Below, in pieces: positions 1 through 7,702 of a stretch of 64,000 nucleotides of DNA. The notes beneath the pieces were generated by a model that worked only from the letters and a program-made list of their open reading frames with translations, was not told the origin of the DNA and made no database searches. Position 1 is the stretch's first letter. Every line of letters starts with the position of its first letter. The position numbers were made by a program, and so were the translations under genes. The stretch comes from Sphingomonadales bacterium (lineage in GTDB: Bacteria > Pseudomonadota > Alphaproteobacteria > Sphingomonadales > Sphingomonadaceae): NCBI GenBank assembly GCA_027486415.1, contig JAIXPC010000002.1, forward strand, positions 620,001 to 684,000, written 5' to 3'.

Positions 1-324
1 GCCAAGCCCGTCGAGCCGCGCCTTGATCGCATCGGCGTGGATGGCGGCGGGCGGCTGGCCGTTGGCGAGCATCAGCACGAGCGCGACCAGGCCCTTGACG
101 ATGGCCGCATCGCTGTCGGCGGCAAAGCGCAGCACCTCGCCTTCGCGGGTGGGGTGCAGCCAGACCTGGCTGGCGCAGCCGCGCACCTTGTTGGCATCGG
201 TCTTCAGGGCGGGGTCCATCGCCGGCAGGGCCTGGCCCAGCTGGATGATCAGGCGATAGCGGTCGTCCCAGTCGTCGAAGGCTTCGAATTCGGCTTCGAC
301 ATCATCGAAAGTGGTGATGGCCAT
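1..324 (-). CDS. sufE: SufE, cysteine desulfuration protein (3' end cut by window edge)
   Basis: SufE accepts sulfane sulfur from the cysteine desulfurase SufS and passes it to the SufBCD scaffold for Fe-S cluster assembly in the cytoplasm. The 108 visible residues start MAITTFDDVEAEFEAF and include the family stretch KVRGCASQVWL, in which the Cys (about residue 52) is the sulfur-accepting residue, followed by a D-A-A-I-V-K-G-L segment typical of SufE. Family members are about 140 residues, so roughly 30 C-terminal residues lie outside the window. It is the last gene read leftward after the Psp locus and need not share its promoter. Fe-S supply is relevant to BchL, BchNB, BchXYZ and probably BchH. 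The family call is firm; linkage to the neighbours is not. Confidence 0.93.
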   Translation of the reverse strand, partial: MAITTFDDVEAEFEAFDDWDDRYRLIIQLGQALPAMDPALKTDANKVRGCASQVWLHPTREGEVLRFAADSDAAIVKGLVALVLMLANGQPPAAIHADAIKARLDGLG

Positions 325-393
325 GGCCGGTGCCTTGCGGCGACGGGCGGCGATGGTCAACCCTTTCCCGCCGCAGCGGGCCGGGTGCGACCT

Positions 394-627
394 TTACAGA
401 TCGACACCAGCGGCGATGGCTTCCAGCTTGCGGATGCGTTCCTTCAGGTCGGCCAGATCTATGCGCTGGCCGATGGCCGGCATTTCCGGGGCGGCGGACC
501 GGGCTTCCAGTTCGCGCGTCTTCAGGCGCAGCCAGCCAGACCAGCCCCAGGCGGCAAGGCCGCCCAGCATGGCAAGGCCCATCAGGGTGGCGGAGGACAG
601 GATGATGAGGGAATCTGCCGGGGGCAT
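394..627 (-). CDS. Small membrane/coiled-coil protein of the Psp locus (PspB-like, most diverged)
   Basis: A 77-residue protein with one N-terminal membrane segment (about residues 8-30, rich in L, A, M and W) and a charged helical tail containing LKERIRKLEAIA. It is the last gene of the minus-strand psp run, 17 bases after the next one. The tail resembles the R-x-x-V-L-E-R motif repeated in its three upstream neighbours and in PspB, but it lacks the T-D and terminal E-I-x-x-L parts, so it looks like a shortened or diverged copy. By analogy with PspB it may help sense or anchor PspA at the inner membrane; this is inference from topology and position. No named function is recognised. Confidence 0.7.
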   Translation of the reverse strand: MPPADSLIILSSATLMGLAMLGGLAAWGWSGWLRLKTRELEARSAAPEMPAIGQRIDLADLKERIRKLEAIAAGVDL

Positions 628-644
628 CGTCGTTCTCCTCTGCG

Positions 645-893
645 TCAGTCGTTCTTGAGCGATTCGATTTCGTCAGACAGGCGCTTGGCCGGATCGGTGG
701 CCAGGCGTTCGAGCACGCGGATTCGGTCATTCAGCCGGGCGACCTCGGCCTGCAGGCGCACATTCTCGGCATTGTCTTCGGCGGCGAGGGTCTTGCCCGT
801 CCATGGCTTGTCGCGGTGGCCCATGCGGCCGGAAATCACGCGGCCGATCGTGACGATCGCCACGATCATCACCACCATTTCAAACGGATTCAT
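645..893 (-). CDS. Small membrane/coiled-coil protein, PspB-like paralogue
   Basis: An 82-residue protein beginning MNPFEMVVMIVAIVTI, a single N-terminal membrane segment, followed by a linker (KPWTGKT) and a coiled-coil tail ending in RIRVLERLATDPAKRLSDEI. The tail signature, R-x-x-V-L-x-R-hydrophobic-x-T-D followed by L-x-x-E-I-x-x-L, recurs in the genes at 921-1247 and 1262-1528 and in looser form in PspB at 2181-2444, so these appear to be tandem paralogues. It sits 17 bases before the gene at 394-627 and 27 bases after the one at 921-1247, consistent with one operon. PspB partners PspC to sense envelope stress; a variant of that role is likely but unproven. Confidence 0.75.
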   Translation of the reverse strand: MNPFEMVVMIVAIVTIGRVISGRMGHRDKPWTGKTLAAEDNAENVRLQAEVARLNDRIRVLERLATDPAKRLSDEIESLKND

Positions 894-920
894 CGTCGTG
901 GTCCTTGGTGAAATTGTGGA

Positions 921-1247
921 TCAGTTGAGCTGCTTGGTGGCGAGACTGTCGATCTCGGCCGCCAGCCGGGCAGGGCTGTCGGTGGCGATGCGTTCCAGCA
1001 CGGCCATGCGATCCTTGATGCTGCCGAGTTCGGCGCGCAGCTGGGCGTTTTCCTGGCTGATCAGGCGGATGCGCTCCATCGCCTCGCCGCCGCCGTTGGG
1101 ATACATCGGCTTGCCCCAGCTGTTTTCCAGCGGATAGCCGTTCTTGACCTTGAGCCAGGTGGTGACGACCCAGCCGATGGTGCCGGCAAAGACGGCCATG
1201 CCGCCGACCGGGGCGATGGCCTGGATCACTTCGATGGGGAGAGGCAT
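921..1247 (-). CDS. Small membrane/coiled-coil protein, PspB-like paralogue with longer linker
   Basis: A 108-residue protein with a hydrophobic N-terminal segment (about residues 8-32, ending VVTTWLKVKNGYP), a Gly/Pro-rich linker (SWGKPMYPNGGGEAMERIR) and a coiled-coil tail carrying RMAVLERIATDSPARLAAEI. The same tail motif is found in both neighbouring genes, which argues for duplication. The linker is longer than in the paralogues. It lies 14 bases after the gene at 1262-1528 in the minus-strand psp transcript. The likely role is membrane-stress sensing or PspA docking, by analogy only. Confidence 0.75.
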   Translation of the reverse strand: MPLPIEVIQAIAPVGGMAVFAGTIGWVVTTWLKVKNGYPLENSWGKPMYPNGGGEAMERIRLISQENAQLRAELGSIKDRMAVLERIATDSPARLAAEIDSLATKQLN

Positions 1248-1261
1248 CGGGGGCAGGCCTT

Positions 1262-1528
1262 TCAGTTCAATTGCTTGGGTTCGTCGCGCAACGCCTCGAT
1301 CTGCACGGCGAGGCCTTCGTTGCGATCGGTGACGATGCGGTTGAGCACGGCCACGCGCTCTTCGAGCGTGGCGATCTTGGCGGCATATTGGGCGGCGGTC
1401 TCAGCGCTGTTGCGCGCGGCCAGTTCCAGCTGCTTTTCCTTCAGCTTGATCCAGCGGTTGGCCACACCGGCCAGGATCGCGGTGATCGGGATCATGAAGA
1501 CCAGGATCGGAACCATGTAATTCCACAT
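1262..1528 (-). CDS. Small membrane/coiled-coil protein, PspB-like paralogue
   Basis: An 88-residue protein: MWNYMVPILVFMIPITAILAG forms one membrane helix, then KLKEKQLELAARNSAETAAQ begins a long amphipathic helix ending RVAVLNRIVTDRNEGLAVQI. This is the closest of the four extra copies to canonical PspB in size and layout (short periplasmic end, one helix, cytoplasmic coiled coil). It is 13 bases downstream of the extended PspC gene. The tail signature is shared with the genes at 645, 921 and 2181. The assignment as a PspB paralogue rests on topology, the motif and operon position. Confidence 0.78.
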   Translation of the reverse strand: MWNYMVPILVFMIPITAILAGVANRWIKLKEKQLELAARNSAETAAQYAAKIATLEERVAVLNRIVTDRNEGLAVQIEALRDEPKQLN

Positions 1529-1541
1529 CGTGCCAGCTCCC

Positions 1542-1922
1542 TCAGCGCAGCTTTTCGATTTCGTCGGCGAGCTGGCGACTTTCGCTGGTCAGGTGGAATT
1601 CCAGGTCGCGCAGGCGGCGATCGGCGTCGCGGAACTGGGCGTTGACATCGCGCAGGGTGCGCTTGGGGGCGACGCGCACATCGCGCCAGAATTCCACGCG
1701 CTCCGGGCTCTGGTCATACAGCGTGTTCGGCTTGGCATTGGCGATCCAGCCGATGGCGAGATAGGCGAGGATGGTCGATCCGCCGCCCATGATGGCGCCA
1801 AGCGCGAAACCGATGCGGACGAGCGTGACATCCCAGCCGAAATAATCGGCGATGCCGGCGCAGACGCCCATGATCTTGCCGTTGCGTTTGTCGAGGTAGA
1901 AGCGGGTGCGGCTGGCAGACAT
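1542..1922 (-). CDS. pspC: PspC-domain protein with C-terminal coiled-coil extension
   Basis: A 126-residue protein. Residues about 6-65 are a PspC domain (FYLDKRNGKIMGVCAGIADYFGWDV, then LVRIGFALGAIMGGGSTILAYLAIGW), a family that spans the inner membrane and takes part in stress signalling through PspA/PspF. The remaining 60 residues are a charged helix ending LEFHLTSESRQLADEIEKLR, which echoes the tail of the neighbouring PspB-like proteins. Upstream in-frame codons would extend it, but MSASRTRF at 1922 matches where the domain begins. The second PspC gene at 1966-2154 consists of the domain alone. The pair suggests duplication followed by gain (or loss) of the tail. Confidence 0.88.
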   Translation of the reverse strand: MSASRTRFYLDKRNGKIMGVCAGIADYFGWDVTLVRIGFALGAIMGGGSTILAYLAIGWIANAKPNTLYDQSPERVEFWRDVRVAPKRTLRDVNAQFRDADRRLRDLEFHLTSESRQLADEIEKLR

Positions 1923-1965
1923 GGTAGTGATCCCTGTTGATCGGCAGCGGGGGCCGGGGGGCGGG

Positions 1966-2154
1966 TCAGTAGGTGGAGGGCGCAAGCACCCCGATGACGA
2001 GATAGATGAGGACCGGGGCGCCGATGCCGAACAGCGCGGCCAGGACAAAGCCGATGCGGACGAGCGTGACATCGATGCTGAAGTAGTTGGCGATGCCGGC
2101 GCACACGCCCATCAGCTTGCCTTGGGACTTGGGGATGAGAAACTGGCGGCTCAT
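1966..2154 (-). CDS. pspC: PspC-domain protein, minimal form
   Basis: A 62-residue protein consisting almost wholly of a PspC domain: FLIPKSQGKLMGVCAGIANYF followed by SIDVTLVRIGFVLAALFGIG and a hydrophobic end. The G-V-C-A-G-I-A core and the V-T-L-V-R-I-G-F motif are shared with the adjacent 126-residue PspC. A canonical PspC is about 120 residues, so this is a short version lacking the cytoplasmic tail. It follows pspB by 26 bases in the same minus-strand transcript. Both copies look intact. Confidence 0.88.
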   Translation of the reverse strand: MSRQFLIPKSQGKLMGVCAGIANYFSIDVTLVRIGFVLAALFGIGAPVLIYLVIGVLAPSTY

Positions 2155-2180
2155 GGGGGAAAGCCTTTCAGGTGGGCCGG

Positions 2181-2444
2181 TCAGCGGAGCTGGCGGCGCT
2201 GTTCGGAAAGATCGGCGATGCGGCCATCCTTCCAGTTGGGGTTGTCGGCAGCGACGATGCGCTCGACGGTTTCGATGCGCTGGTCGAGCCGGCGGGCGAG
2301 TTCGTGCAGTTCATCAAGCAGGGCTTCATCCTGGCTGCTGATGCCGGTCTGGCTTTTCCACTTGGTGAGATAGTGGAGGATCATGCCGGGCAGGCCGATG
2401 AACAGCATGCCGACGACGGCGACGGGAACGATGACGTCTTCCAT
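2181..2444 (-). CDS. pspB: PspB, envelope stress membrane protein
   Basis: An 87-residue protein: MEDVIVPVAVVGMLFIGLPG forms the single membrane helix, then HYLTKWKSQTGISSQDEALL and a coiled coil with RRLDQRIETVERIV. Length, topology and position directly after pspA fit PspB, which with PspC senses proton-motive-force or membrane damage and relieves PspA inhibition of PspF. The start is chosen at the ATG at 2444 because an AAGG lies nine bases upstream; a TTG at 2453 overlapping the pspA stop is the alternative. Its tail is the probable ancestor of the repeated motif in the downstream small genes. Confidence 0.85.
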   Translation of the reverse strand: MEDVIVPVAVVGMLFIGLPGMILHYLTKWKSQTGISSQDEALLDELHELARRLDQRIETVERIVAADNPNWKDGRIADLSEQRRQLR

Positions 2445-2449
2445 GGCGA

Positions 2450-3124
2450 TCAACCTTCGCTCTTGCCGAGGCGCGCCTTCATGGCGGCCAGTTCGGCATC
2501 GACTTCGTCATTGCCCTGGAGGGCGGCGAATTCATCCTCGAGGCTGCGGCCCCCGGGGCCGGCGAGGCCCAGCGCATCGGCGCGGCCTTCGGCCATGTCG
2601 GCACGGCGTTCCAGGATCTCGAACCGGCTGAAGGCTTCCTCCACGCGCGGGCCGCGGATCATCTCGCGCAGCTTCGAACGCTGGGTGGCGCTTTCGATGC
2701 GATTGAGCAGCGCGTTCTGGCGGTTGCGCGCCTCGCGCAATTTGCCTTCCAGCTTGGCGATGTCGGCTTCGTTCAGCGCCAGTGTCTCGTTCAGAAGGTC
2801 GATCTCCACCTGGGTGGTGTCGATGAACGCCTTGGCCTTGTTCTTTTCGGTGAGCGCGGCCTTGGCGAGATCTTCGCGGCCCTTGGAAAGGGCGAGCTCG
2901 GCCTTGTCCTGCCAGTCCTGCACGGCCTGGCTGGCCTTCATCATGGCGCGCTTCATTTCCTTCTGATCGGCGATCGTCCGCGCCGCCGACGCCCGCACCT
3001 CAACCAGGGTTTCCTCCATTTCCATGATGATCATGCGGATCATCTTGGCGGGGTCCTCCGACCGATCCAGCAGGTCGGTCATGTTGGCGGCGATGATGTC
3101 TCGGGTCCGCGAAAAAATGCCCAT
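2450..3124 (-). CDS. pspA: PspA, phage shock protein A (ESCRT-III-like membrane remodelling protein)
   Basis: A 224-residue protein, the usual length for PspA/IM30. It starts MGIFSRTRDIIAANMTDLLD, the conserved amphipathic N-terminal helix, followed by EDPAKMIRMIIMEMEETLVE and long coiled-coil helices (about residues 25-190). PspA binds damaged inner membrane and holds the activator PspF inactive until stress. It is the second gene after the sigma-54 promoter at 3430-3447. Open frame continues upstream to 3241, but the match to family N-termini fixes the start at 3124. Very confident family call. Confidence 0.96.
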   Translation of the reverse strand: MGIFSRTRDIIAANMTDLLDRSEDPAKMIRMIIMEMEETLVEVRASAARTIADQKEMKRAMMKASQAVQDWQDKAELALSKGREDLAKAALTEKNKAKAFIDTTQVEIDLLNETLALNEADIAKLEGKLREARNRQNALLNRIESATQRSKLREMIRGPRVEEAFSRFEILERRADMAEGRADALGLAGPGGRSLEDEFAALQGNDEVDAELAAMKARLGKSEG

Positions 3125-3237
3125 CGGTCGGATCTCCAGAAATTCGAACTTGGTGTTGGCGATGTGGGTGGCCGGGGTTGGTTCCGCTGTGAGGGGGCGG
3201 TGCAGCGGAACCAGCGCCCCGGCCATCGTTGCAGTGG

Positions 3238-3375
3238 TCACGCAACGATATCGCTGTTGATCGCCGGCGTCACCACCGCCGGGCCGGTGGCCGCAGCGAC
3301 GAAGGTGGTGCCGATCAGGAGGGCGGCGAACAGGCCGACGATGGTGCGGCCGAAGCTGGTGAAGTTGGTGGTCAT
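3238..3375 (-). CDS. Small single-pass membrane or secreted protein, first gene of the psp transcript
   Basis: A 45-residue protein, MTTNFTSFGRTIVGLFAALL followed by IGTTFVAAATGPAVVTPAIN. A strong ribosome site (AAGGAGA, seven bases before the ATG) supports this start. The hydrophobic segment at residues 9-28 followed by A-A-A could be a signal peptide or a membrane anchor. It is the first ORF after the sigma-54 promoter, ahead of pspA, so it should be induced with the stress response. I do not recognise the family and assign no function. Confidence 0.72.
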   Translation of the reverse strand: MTTNFTSFGRTIVGLFAALLIGTTFVAAATGPAVVTPAINSDIVA

Positions 3376-3429
3376 TTCGTGTCTCCTTGGTCTGGTTGGC
3401 GGCTGGGGGTGCCGCTCATGCCAGGTGTT

Positions 3430-3447
3430 TTGCAGGGATCGTGCCAA
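3430..3447 (-). promoter_or_regulatory. Sigma-54 (RpoN) -24/-12 promoter of the psp operon
   Basis: Read on the minus strand the site is TTGGCACGATCCCTGCA: GG (3445-3444) and GC (3433-3432) are exactly ten bases apart, matching the TGGCACG-N4-TTGC consensus. Transcription would start near 3420, about 45 bases before the ATG at 3375. The adjacent divergent gene encodes PspF, the sigma-54 activator of psp operons, which makes the assignment strong. Confidence 0.88.
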
Positions 3448-3540
3448 GTGACCGCGCCATCCTAACATCTTGAAAAACAAAGAAGGCTTACATCAGAGCA
3501 ACTTTTTTATATCCGGGGAATTGCCAAGGTTTGGGAAATT

Positions 3541-4586
<1,046 letters not shown>

Positions 4587-4590
<4 letters not shown>

Positions 4591-5213
4591 TCCAGTTTCA
4601 GGCCATGCCTGGCCAGCAGCGGCCCCTGCGCCATCGTGAAGGCGAAGATGGCGATGGTGACGCCCCACACCTTGAAGCTGAGCCAGTCATCATAGCCCAG
4701 CAGCCGCCGCGCCGCCTCGTTCGCGGCGAGCAGCGCCACGAAGAACAGCGCCCAGTTGCGGGTGAGCAGCCGCCAGCCACGTTCGCTGAGGCCGGGCAGC
4801 GCGTCGCCCATCACCAGCTGCAGGGTCGGCCGCCCGGTGAGCAGCCCGCCGAACAGCAGCGCGGCGAACACGCCATAGATGATGGTGGGCTTCAACTGGA
4901 TGAAGGCCTTGTCCTGCAACCAGATCGTCAGCCCGCCGAACAGCACGACGATCACCGTGGTGAACAGCATGGCGGCGGGCAGGTGGCGGGTTTTCGCCCA
5001 GTGAAAGAGGGCGGCGGCAATGCTGGCGACGACGAACACGGCGGTGCCGACAACGGCGCTCGCCACCTCGGCATCGGCCAGGCCCGGCAATCGGCCCGCC
5101 TCGAACAGGTTCTTGCCCAGCTTGCTGGCGCCAAAGAACAGCAGCAGCGGCCCGAAATTGACGGCCATGCGGGCGGTGGTGGACAGTTCGGGGCGTTCGG
5201 CAGCGGGGGGCAT
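4587..5213 (-). CDS. yciB: YciB/IspZ family inner membrane-spanning septation protein
   Basis: A 208-residue polytopic protein with about five or six hydrophobic helices. Family features include FGPLLLFFGASKLGKNL near the N-terminus, FTTVIVVLFGGLTIWLQD and FIQLKPTIIYGVFA in the middle, and FKVWGVTIAIFAFTMAQ near the end. YciB (septation protein A/IspZ) is an inner membrane protein implicated in envelope integrity and division. It is convergent with pspF, sharing the TTAA at the two stops. Sphingomonad copies often carry the N-terminal extension seen here. Firm family call, broad function. Confidence 0.92.
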
Positions 5214-5292
5214 GGCGGTGTGATAGCCAATTTGCGCGACCCCGTCACGCGCCGGGGGTGACGCGGGGCCACAGAGCCATTAAGCCGGGGGC

Positions 5293-5865
5293 GTGGTGGA
5301 CGCACTGGTGATCGACAATCTCGCCTGCCGGCGCGGGCAGCGGCTGCTGTTCGAGCAGGTGAGCGCCCGCGTGGAGGCCGGCGGTGCCTTGCTGCTGACC
5401 GGGCCTAACGGTGCCGGCAAGTCATCGCTGCTGCGCCTGCTGGCCGGGCTGCTGCGTCCCGAGGCCGGCAGCGTGACCGGCGGCGGCCGCCGGGCCTTTG
5501 CCGGGCATGATGTGGCGCTGAAACCCCGGCAGACGCTGCTGGCGGAACTGACCCACTGGGCGCGGCTGGATGGCGGCACGGCGGGGTTGCCGGCAGCGCT
5601 GGCGGCGATGAACCTGGCGGCGCTTGCCGATGTTCCGTGCCGGCACCTGTCGTCAGGGCAGAAACGCCGGGCGGCGGTGGCGCGGGTGATCGCATCGGGT
5701 GCGGAGTGCTGGCTGCTGGACGAGCCGACGGCGGGGATGGACGCGGCCTCATCGGCGCTACTGGCCGACGCGATGGCGGCGCACCGGGCGGCGGGCGGCC
5801 TGGTGGTGGCGGCAGTGCACGGCGATATTGGCCTGGCCGACGCGGCGGAACTGCGGCTGGGCTGA
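5293..5865 (+). CDS. ccmA: CcmA, ATPase subunit of the heme exporter for cytochrome c maturation
   Basis: A 190-residue ABC ATPase with Walker A GPNGAGKS (about residues 37-44), signature LSSGQKRR and Walker B CWLLDEPTAGMD, short like other CcmA proteins. With CcmB and CcmC it releases holo-CcmE for periplasmic heme attachment. It begins at GTG (5293; a second GTG follows at 5296) and its stop overlaps the ccmB start in TGATG, so the two are translationally coupled. PufC and the cytochrome at 6576 are clients. ccmF appears at the other end of the window; ccmC, ccmD and ccmE are not seen. Confidence 0.93.
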   Translation: MVDALVIDNLACRRGQRLLFEQVSARVEAGGALLLTGPNGAGKSSLLRLLAGLLRPEAGSVTGGGRRAFAGHDVALKPRQTLLAELTHWARLDGGTAGLPAALAAMNLAALADVPCRHLSSGQKRRAAVARVIASGAECWLLDEPTAGMDAASSALLADAMAAHRAAGGLVVAAVHGDIGLADAAELRLG

Positions 5866-6491
5866 TGTTCTTCACCCTGCTCCGCCGCGATCTCACGCTC
5901 ATCGCCCGCTCTCCGGCCTTGTGGCTGCCGGTGATGTTCTTCGTGCTGGCCGCGGCGCTGTTTCCCTTTGCCGTCGGCCCCGATGCGCGGCTGCTGGCGC
6001 GGATCGCGCCGGGCATCATCTGGGTGTCGGCGCTGCTGGCCAGCCTGCTGCCGGTCGAAACGCTGCTGGCCCCGGATGTGGACGATGGCAGCATCGATCA
6101 GTTGATCGCGCGCGGGATTTCGCTGGAACTGGTCTGCGCGGCGCGCATCGTGGCGCACTGGGTGGGCTTTGCCGTGCCGCTGCTGGCGGCGCTTCCGGTG
6201 GCGGGCGTGCTGCTGGGGCTGGCGGCGGAAGACGGCACCCGCATCGCCATCGCGCTGCTGCTCGGCACGCCGGCCTTGGCCAGCCTCGCCGTGATCGCCG
6301 CGGCGTTGACGGCGGGCCTGAAAGGCGGCGGTGCCCTCGCTGGCCTGATCGTGCTGCCGCTGGCGCTGCCGGTGCTGATCTTTGGTGTCGGCAGCGATGT
6401 CGCCGGCGCCTTCCGGCTGCTGGCGGCCGCCAGCCTGGTGGCGCTGGCGGTCGGGCCGTTCGCGGCGGCAGCGGCGCTCCGCCCCGAATGA
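5865..6491 (+). CDS. ccmB: CcmB, membrane subunit of the cytochrome c maturation heme exporter
   Basis: A 208-residue integral membrane protein with six predicted helices, beginning MFFTLLRRDLTLIARSPALW. Conserved CcmB elements are WVSALLASLLPVETLL and the acidic DVDDGSIDQLIARG, then GTPALASLAVIAAAL. It forms the transmembrane part of the CcmAB complex that powers heme handling in system I cytochrome c maturation. The ATG overlaps the ccmA stop by one base. The length is slightly shorter than E. coli CcmB (220). Confidence 0.93.
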   Translation: MFFTLLRRDLTLIARSPALWLPVMFFVLAAALFPFAVGPDARLLARIAPGIIWVSALLASLLPVETLLAPDVDDGSIDQLIARGISLELVCAARIVAHWVGFAVPLLAALPVAGVLLGLAAEDGTRIAIALLLGTPALASLAVIAAALTAGLKGGGALAGLIVLPLALPVLIFGVGSDVAGAFRLLAAASLVALAVGPFAAAAALRPE

Positions 6492-6575
6492 GCGGCGGAC
6501 GGGTTATCGTTCAGCAGACAGAAAGATAACATTGTGGTAATGTGCGCCGGTTTCACCAGCAGGAGCATTGCCCCC

Positions 6576-7127
6576 ATGCGCCATCTTCCGTTGACGACGC
6601 TCGCCATCGCCAGCCTTCTGACTGCCGCGTGCGGTGGCGGCGACAAGCCGGCCCAGACCGAGACGGCGGACACGACCGCCACCGCCGCTGGTGACACCGC
6701 CGCACCGCCGGCCAGCCCGCCGGCGGCGCCGGTCGCTGCGCCGGAAGCCGGCCCGCAATCGGGCCCGCTGAATGCGCCGCCAGCCGCACCGCCGGCCGGC
6801 GAGGTCAGCCTCGCCTCCTTGACCGGGGACGCCAGCAAGGGCGAGCGCGTGTTTGCCCAGTGCAAGGCCTGCCATGTGGTCGAACCCGGCGTGAACCGTG
6901 TCGGCCCGTCGCTGCACGGCGTCGTTGGCCGCAAGGCCGGCACCGTGCCGGGCTTCAATTACAGCAAGGCCAACAAGGACAGCGGCGTGACGTGGACCGA
7001 TGCCGTGCTGTTCGATTATCTGGAAGCCCCGCAGCGTTTCATGCCCGGCACGCGCATGGCCTTTGGCGGTCTGAAGAACGCGCAGGATCGTGCTGATGTC
7101 ATCGCGTTCCTGAAGACGAAGGGGTGA
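6576..7127 (+). CDS. Membrane-anchored class I cytochrome c (c2-like) lipoprotein
   Basis: A 183-residue secreted cytochrome. The N-terminus is a lipoprotein signal ending LTAAC, followed by about 60 residues of Ala/Pro/Thr-rich linker and a c2-type domain: heme motif CKACH (residues 96-100), RVGPSLHGVVGRKAG, and the axial-ligand loop MPGTRMAFGG with Met161 as likely sixth ligand. A lipid-tethered cytochrome with a flexible linker is a plausible electron carrier between the bc1 complex and the reaction centre or an oxidase. The start at 6576 has CAGGAG eleven bases upstream. It lies just after ccmAB, which mature it. The family is certain; the physiological partner is inferred. Confidence 0.93.
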   Translation: MRHLPLTTLAIASLLTAACGGGDKPAQTETADTTATAAGDTAAPPASPPAAPVAAPEAGPQSGPLNAPPAAPPAGEVSLASLTGDASKGERVFAQCKACHVVEPGVNRVGPSLHGVVGRKAGTVPGFNYSKANKDSGVTWTDAVLFDYLEAPQRFMPGTRMAFGGLKNAQDRADVIAFLKTKG

Positions 7128-7132
7128 AGCCG

Positions 7133-7157
7133 GGCGGCGCGGCCCAGCCGCGCCGCC
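7133..7157. terminator. Strong GC hairpin between convergent cytochrome c and tspO
   Basis: A perfect 11-bp stem (GGCGGCGCGGC paired with GCCGCGCCGCC) with a three-base loop lies between the stops of two convergent genes. No T-run follows on either strand, so it may stall or protect transcripts rather than act as a classic intrinsic terminator. Confidence 0.5.
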
Positions 7158-7169
7158 AGCCAGCCTGGC

Positions 7170-7661
7170 CTAGAACGGCCCGTTCAGTTCCACGATCGCC
7201 CGGTTCAGCATGGCAGCAAAGCTGACCCACGCCAGATAGGGCAGCAGCAGCGCCGAGGCCGGGCGCGAGATGCGCCAGAGCACGACGATCAGGGCGGCGA
7301 TGCTGCTCCACAATATGCCCACTTCCAGCGCGGCATAATCCGGGCGGTGCAGGCGGAAGAACAGGAAGCTCCACAGCAGGTTCAGGAAGCCGTTCAGGGC
7401 GAACAGGCCAATGATGGCTTCAAAAGCGCCGGTGCTGCGCGCCGCCAGCCACGCGGTGGTCCCCGAAAATGTGCACAGCATGAAGATGATCGTCCACGCC
7501 GGGCCGAACAGCCAATTGGGCGGCGCCCATTCCGGCTGTTTCAGTGCCAGATACCACGGGCCGATATCGGTGATGGTCGCGCCCACGGCGGCCGTGAAGG
7601 CGGCTGCCACCGCGGCGATGGCGGCAGGCAGCACCCAGGGAGATTCGGCAAATCGCGACAT
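7170..7661 (-). CDS. tspO: TspO/MBR family tryptophan-rich sensory protein
   Basis: A 163-residue five-helix membrane protein. Family marks are WYLALKQPEWAPPNWLFGPAW, NGFLNLLWSFLFF and LLLPYLAWVSFAAMLN. TspO binds porphyrins and cholesterol-like ligands; in Rhodobacter it lies in the outer membrane and damps photosynthesis gene expression in response to oxygen, probably through tetrapyrrole export or degradation. Here it directly follows bchP (41 bases apart), so it is probably co-transcribed with bacteriochlorophyll genes, which supports a tetrapyrrole role. Many related clusters carry idi or other genes at this spot. Confidence 0.95.
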   Translation of the reverse strand: MSRFAESPWVLPAAIAAVAAAFTAAVGATITDIGPWYLALKQPEWAPPNWLFGPAWTIIFMLCTFSGTTAWLAARSTGAFEAIIGLFALNGFLNLLWSFLFFRLHRPDYAALEVGILWSSIAALIVVLWRISRPASALLLPYLAWVSFAAMLNRAIVELNGPF

Positions 7662-7702
7662 CGCTCCCGCCTTTCCCGCGCCGCGCGTGACGTGTGGGCC
7701 GG

